A DNA stretch of 64,000 nucleotides from Hypomyces perniciosus (Eukaryota; Ascomycota; Sordariomycetes; Hypocreales; Hypocreaceae): the NCBI GenBank assembly GCA_008477525.1, contig SPDT01000002.1:1116001-1180000 (forward strand). The letters are read 5' to 3'. The notes under the pieces were generated by a model. It saw only the letters and a list, made by a program, of their open reading frames with translations, was not told where the DNA came from and ran no database searches. Within the stretch, counting starts at the first letter, position 1. Each line of letters starts with the position of its first letter. A program made the translations under genes and the position numbers. This document shows, piece after piece, positions 59,301 through 64,000 of the stretch.

Positions 59301-61285
59301 TTTTATTAAATAGGTTAAGGAGAGTTTTGCGTAGTACTAGTAACTCTTTTCGCGATATATTATATAAAGGGCTTTATAGGAGCTCTGGCTTATTACTGTC
59401 TTTATTGCGCTTTAAAGGGATTTTATAGTTAATATTTAGCCTGTAAAGTAATAATTTTACTGCTTTTTAAATAGAAAATAATAAATAGAATTTATTATAA
59501 ATCTTAAAAGGAATAGTTTTTTTAATTTATTAATTCTTTTAGTTAAAGCGCTTTTTTAATATTTATTAATATAATAGTATAGAGATAGAATATATATTCT
59601 TTACTAAATTATTATATATAATAGTATTCTGCTTAAAGGGTTAAAGCAGATATAAGTTAGGCAGCTTATATAGCTTATATACCTTTAAATTCTAAATTAC
59701 TTAAAAATTACAATTAGATATCTGCTTTTTAATAAAGGATCTACTGTTTAGTAGTATTATAAATTACGCTATTTACTTCTCCCTATAGTTTCTTAAAAAG
59801 TAAATTATAATCTAAACCTTTAACTATATATATATATATAAGCATTAAATATAGCTATAGAGCTTTAAGTAAATTATAGCTATTAAGCTGGTTATTATTA
59901 CTAGATTCTCTTTAAAAAAGCTATTCAATTACTATTTTTTAATTGCAATTTAAAGGAGGCGAAGTCTTTTTATAAAAGAGTATTTTATAATAGTATAGTA
60001 ATTGCAATTAATATTAAATAAAGTAAAGATTTATATATTTTTTATCTTAACCTATAATATTACTAACTTACTATTTATTTACTATTTAAATTCCTTTTAT
60101 TTATTAACTTTTACTTTATTTAACTTTAATATTTAATTTTATATTAAAACTACTTTTTTAATAAGCTATTAAAAAAATTAAAGTTATTATTAAGTTTAGT
60201 AATCTAAAGTTCCTGCTTTTTTTAGGCTTATACTTTAATTTTATAGACTTTATTGATATAAGTTTTAAATTTCTTTTTAAAAGCTTATAGATATTCCTAT
60301 ATTAGGTATTTAAGGGAATTGCAGTAAAAGTATACCTGGCCCTTTTCGTTTAAAAAGGAGTCTTTATACTGCTAATTCCTAGTACAGTTAATACTAGTTA
60401 TCTATATATCCCCTTTATAGTTGTAAATATAATATTTAATATATTTATTACCTTTAGCTTTTATATTCTTTAAACCTTTATTTATTATAAAGGAGGCAGC
60501 CTTTATAAGTTTAGCAGATTTATTGCAGTTTAATCGCTTAATTTTACTAGTAATATTTTAAACTTACTTTAACTAATAGTTATATTCCTGTAAAAGGTTA
60601 ACTGTAATTAAACTGTATTATATCTTTAAAGAAAAGGCTCCTTTAAAGAATATAATCTTTACTTAATTTATTTAATCTTCCCTGCTAGCTTTAAAAAGCT
60701 TTTATTTAAACTTTAACAAAAAAGATAAAAAACTAGCTCCCTTTTTCTATTATAACGTTTAAAGCTCTTTACTAGTATAAGCTAAAAAACCTTAATTTTT
60801 ATAGCTTTAATTAAAGTGTATTATAAAGTTTTAAAGGTTATATCTGCCTTTTTACTTATTTAAAAAGTAGTAGGTAGCTATTACTTATTAAAGCCTAATT
60901 TTAAAGCAGGTATTAATAAAATATTAAAGATTTCTATTGCCTATATAGAGATATTTATTAAAAGCTATTTTATTATATATCTGCTGCGCTTAAGCTATAT
61001 ATTTACTTTATTTCTTTAAAAACTTTAAAGGGTTAAAAAGGGGTTTCTGCCTTTTTTAATATAGTGTATTAGTCTATAAAGGAGGCGGCGCTTTTTTTAT
61101 ATTATTCCTTTTAATATTAAGCGCTTATATAATAGCGTTTATCTACTCTATAATTAACTGTAATAATTAATTAACTAAAGTAATAATTTACTTTTCGCTA
61201 AAGCTAGAGTTATTATTATTAGTAAGGCTGACTATTTTAGCGTATATAGGGAATTAATAAAATTAATAGAAATGAGCTTTAAATA

Positions 61286-61555
61286 TATAATAGGTATAGC
61301 CTTTTACAGTAACTGATAATAAGGTGCTATAGAATTGTCTATTTAAAGCTAAGGAGTAAGGGAATAGGAAGGGGGACTATCTAGCTATATAAATATCGAT
61401 CTATAGTGCAGTGGTGTATATATGCATAGGCCTAGGGCTTATACGCAGTGCCTGATATATATATATCTGCATTAGCTGGTCTGGGAGATATAGGGAATTA
61501 TAGTGCCAGGCTCAGTATAGCCGAGGTCCTTCCTAATTGGGTCTAACCCGTAATA
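61286..61555 (-). repeat. 5' LTR of gypsy element 2
   Basis: 270 bp, identical in length to the left LTR and less mutated; followed on the right by the AAAAC target duplication. Confidence 0.85.
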
Positions 61556-61560
61556 AAAAC

Positions 61561-64000
61561 TTAACTTTCTTTTTAACTTTATTCTTTATTTTTTTTTAAT
61601 ATATTATTGTATTTTTTACTAATAGTATAAAATATTAACTTTAAAGGTTTACTTAATATATTAATATTATATAAAATATTTATTAGGCTAGGAATTATCG
61701 GTATAATATAGGTTTAAAGGCAATAATTTATTAAATAATATTTTAAGTTAAAGGTAACAGTTAATATAGGCTAGTTAATATTAAAATTATATTACTATAG
61801 CTATAGTAATTTAAAAATAAACGGGTTTTAATTTAAAAGATTAATAATAAAAAATATATATAGCTTTTTATATTCTTTTATTTTTATATTTAAAATTATA
61901 TAATTAATAAATTATATTACTGCTTTACTATTAGCTAAAATACAGCTTTTTAGTGTAAGTAGTTATATTATTAGGATTTAAAACTTTTAAAGAAAATGCT
62001 AGTCTATAAAGCTTTATATTAAATAATTATTATTTATGAAGGTTAATATAGTTACTAGTAAATATATAAAAAATAATATAATATAGATAAATAATAATTT
62101 ACTATTTATAGTATTTGAAATTAATAGTTTATTATTTATAATAATTTATTATATTTATAAAAGTATTAGGTTTATAGGCTATTTTAATATTTTATTATAT
62201 TTTTTAATATTATATTATTAAAAAGTTACTTCTTTCTTTACTTTTTAATATTAAAGATTATATCTTTATAAATAAATATATTACTAAAAGTAATTAATAC
62301 TTTTTATATTATAAAATAAAAAATAGAATATTTAATTATATAAGATTATTTATATTTTTTTACTTTAAAGGGTTTAATTTATTTTAAAGTAGGGTTTATT
62401 AAAAGGTATAGTTACTATTTAGCTTTTTAAACTTACAGTTACTTTTAAATTTAATATAATAGGCCTGCTTTTTAAAGTTATTATAAACTTTTTAATTAAA
62501 AGTTGTTTAAATAAATAAATTATTTTTATTTATAGGCTTATTACTTTTATTAATAAAAGCAGTAGCTATTTCTTTAAATACTTTAAAGTAAAAGGCATTA
62601 ACCTTTTAAATATTAGTTTTACTAGCTTAAACTATTAATTTATAAAATCTAATAATAAAGGTTTAAAATAATTTATTTACTATATAGTAAATATTAAACT
62701 TTTAAATAGTAGATCGCGAAAAGTTAAAAGTTTTATACTATAAATCTAGGAATTTAATAAAATTTTTACTATTTCTTTATTCCTATATTATACAATTATC
62801 TTTTTTTATTATAATATAATTGGATACTTTTTATATTAAATTATAAATATTACTATTTAATTAATTATTAATATAAAGGATATATTTATAAAACGTATTA
62901 AAATATTTAATATTAATTATAATATTCTATAATATAGTAAAATATTAATTTATATACTTTTATTAATAGGTTTTTATATTTTTATTTTTAATATTAAATT
63001 AATTTTTAAAGTTATTAATTTAATACTTTAAAATATTATTACTTTAGCTTTAATAAATTTCTTAATTATATTATTTAACTTTTAACTTTATATTAAATAA
63101 ACTTCAAGTTTTTAATAATAATAGTATTTTTGAACTCTTTTTATTTTAAGGCTATATTTTCGTTATAGTTTTAATTTTAAAAGTAATTAAAGATAATATT
63201 AAAAAACTGCTTAAATTTTAATTCTTTTAGGCTATAGGGTTAAATTATAATTAATATAATAAGCTTTTAAGATAATATAAATATAAAGCTAATTATAAAA
63301 GTAAGTAATAAATCTTGCTTTTTAATTAAAGTCTTTTTCTATACCTTTTACTTTTACTTTAATATTCTTAAATTAAATATAGGCTAGGGAATTAAATATA
63401 GGCTAAAGAGTTAAGCTAAAGTATATTCTTTACTGCAGGGATATAGGCTTTTAGGCTTAGGGTTTTGCTATAGTTAAAGATTAATGAATTTCCTATAAGA
63501 TATAAGGCTCTTCATAGTATTGCGACTAGGCTATCAGTAACTTCATTAATTTTCTTTTTAGGCAAGGTTAAGGGCTAAAGGTAATAGCGCAGTTATTATA
63601 GGAAGGCATAAACTATTATAATATATAAAACAGCAGGTTAAGGTAATATCTTTATTATACTTTAAATAAGGTAAAAAGCTATAAAAATATAGTAAAAAGG
63701 TATAAGACCAAGTTATTACGTAAGGATACACGTAATACTGATAAGTTATTGGAGGGCAGGTTTAATACTATAACAACCTTTTTACCTAATAGTACCAATT
63801 CGCTATTGCTGCTCTACTAATATTAATAAAAATACAGCTTTAACTACTTTACCTTTATTAAAGTATATTTATATAGCAGTATATATTACTATATAGTTAT
63901 ATTATCTTTAAGAGATTTAAAGTAGGCAAAGCCTTTAATAAATCAAATATATATGTATATTTATAGCTTATAAAACCTTTAATAAATCTATTACTATTTT
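61561..64000. other. AT-rich, RIP-like block to the window edge
   Basis: Stop-ridden A/T-rich DNA, presumably further degraded repeats; no motif could be placed with confidence. A slightly GC-richer patch lies at about 63470-63600 and 63700-63800. No gene is supported. Confidence 0.5.

Larger units (their letters stand above)
56127..61555 (-). mobile_element. Ty3/gypsy chromovirus 2, complete, RIP-inactivated
   Basis: 5,429 bp with two 270-bp LTRs (56127-56396 and 61286-61555) and a perfect 5-bp target duplication AAAAC at 56122-56126 and 61556-61560. The purine tract (complement of ttaccccccta at about 56397-56407) lies inside the left LTR, so the element is on the minus strand. The reverse transcriptase box at 58916-58927 reads YINN (YIDD with two G-to-A changes). 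Downstream text still resembles the thumb (KEVKYFSFI, GKGIAYN). A chromodomain-like segment with FPRSAYILKGVYKANL lies near 56520-56600. All frames are full of stops. Related to but distinct from element 1. Confidence 0.85.

Noticed and set aside
1..64000. tRNA, rRNA or snRNA genes
   Set aside because: None could be recognised by eye on either strand; a tRNAscan or Rfam search would be needed to exclude them.

Overview
The window is nuclear DNA of a filamentous ascomycete (Pezizomycotina). The family content suggests Eurotiales, but that placement is an inference. The evidence is split genes with short introns of about 48-75 nt (GTRNGT donors, CTAAC/CTGAC-like branch sites, YAG acceptors), fungal-specific families (an esterase-NACHT-WD40 NLR, DUF6601-like, SesB-like hydrolases) and a large block with repeat-induced point mutation (RIP). 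Coding coordinates below span first to last coding base; introns are given in the evidence.

Left part, 1-12 kb: accessory, fungal-immunity-like. A large minus-strand NLR (membrane anchor, SesB-like esterase, NACHT, WD40) runs off the left edge. A gene-poor stretch follows, with one relic. Then come a DUF6601-type membrane protein, a casein-kinase-1-like kinase and a stand-alone SesB-like hydrolase whose nucleophile serine is an aspartate.

Middle, 13-21 kb: conserved housekeeping genes. These are COQ4 (ubiquinone), PDCD5, a Cbs2/ketopantoate-reductase-like mitochondrial protein, LRP1/C1D (exosome cofactor), a MIX17/CHCHD twin-CX9C protein and a UAS-UBX protein. From 22 to 28.4 kb the content is again accessory: an HNH protein, a degenerate RNase III, an unknown basic/acidic protein, a Ser/Thr kinase broken by an in-frame TAG, and a small unknown ORF. 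From 28.9 to 38.3 kb lie SURF1/SHY1 (tail to tail with the inner-kinetochore protein CENP-T), an unknown fungal family protein, a MOB kinase activator and a secreted amidase-signature enzyme, with a gene-poor 2.3 kb before the amidase.

Right part, 39.6-64 kb: extremely AT-rich repeat DNA with almost no ORFs. One intact GC-normal UDP-glycosyltransferase gene sits inside it at 40.4-41.8 kb. The rest is nested, RIP-mutated retrotransposon DNA: two Ty3/gypsy chromoviruses with paired LTRs (47.34-53.24 kb, plus; 56.13-61.56 kb, minus, with 5-bp target duplications), two older gypsy relics, a directly repeated LTR-like pair with very unequal mutation load, and two copies of a 406-407-bp terminal-inverted-repeat element with 4-bp target duplications, one of which interrupts a gypsy LTR.
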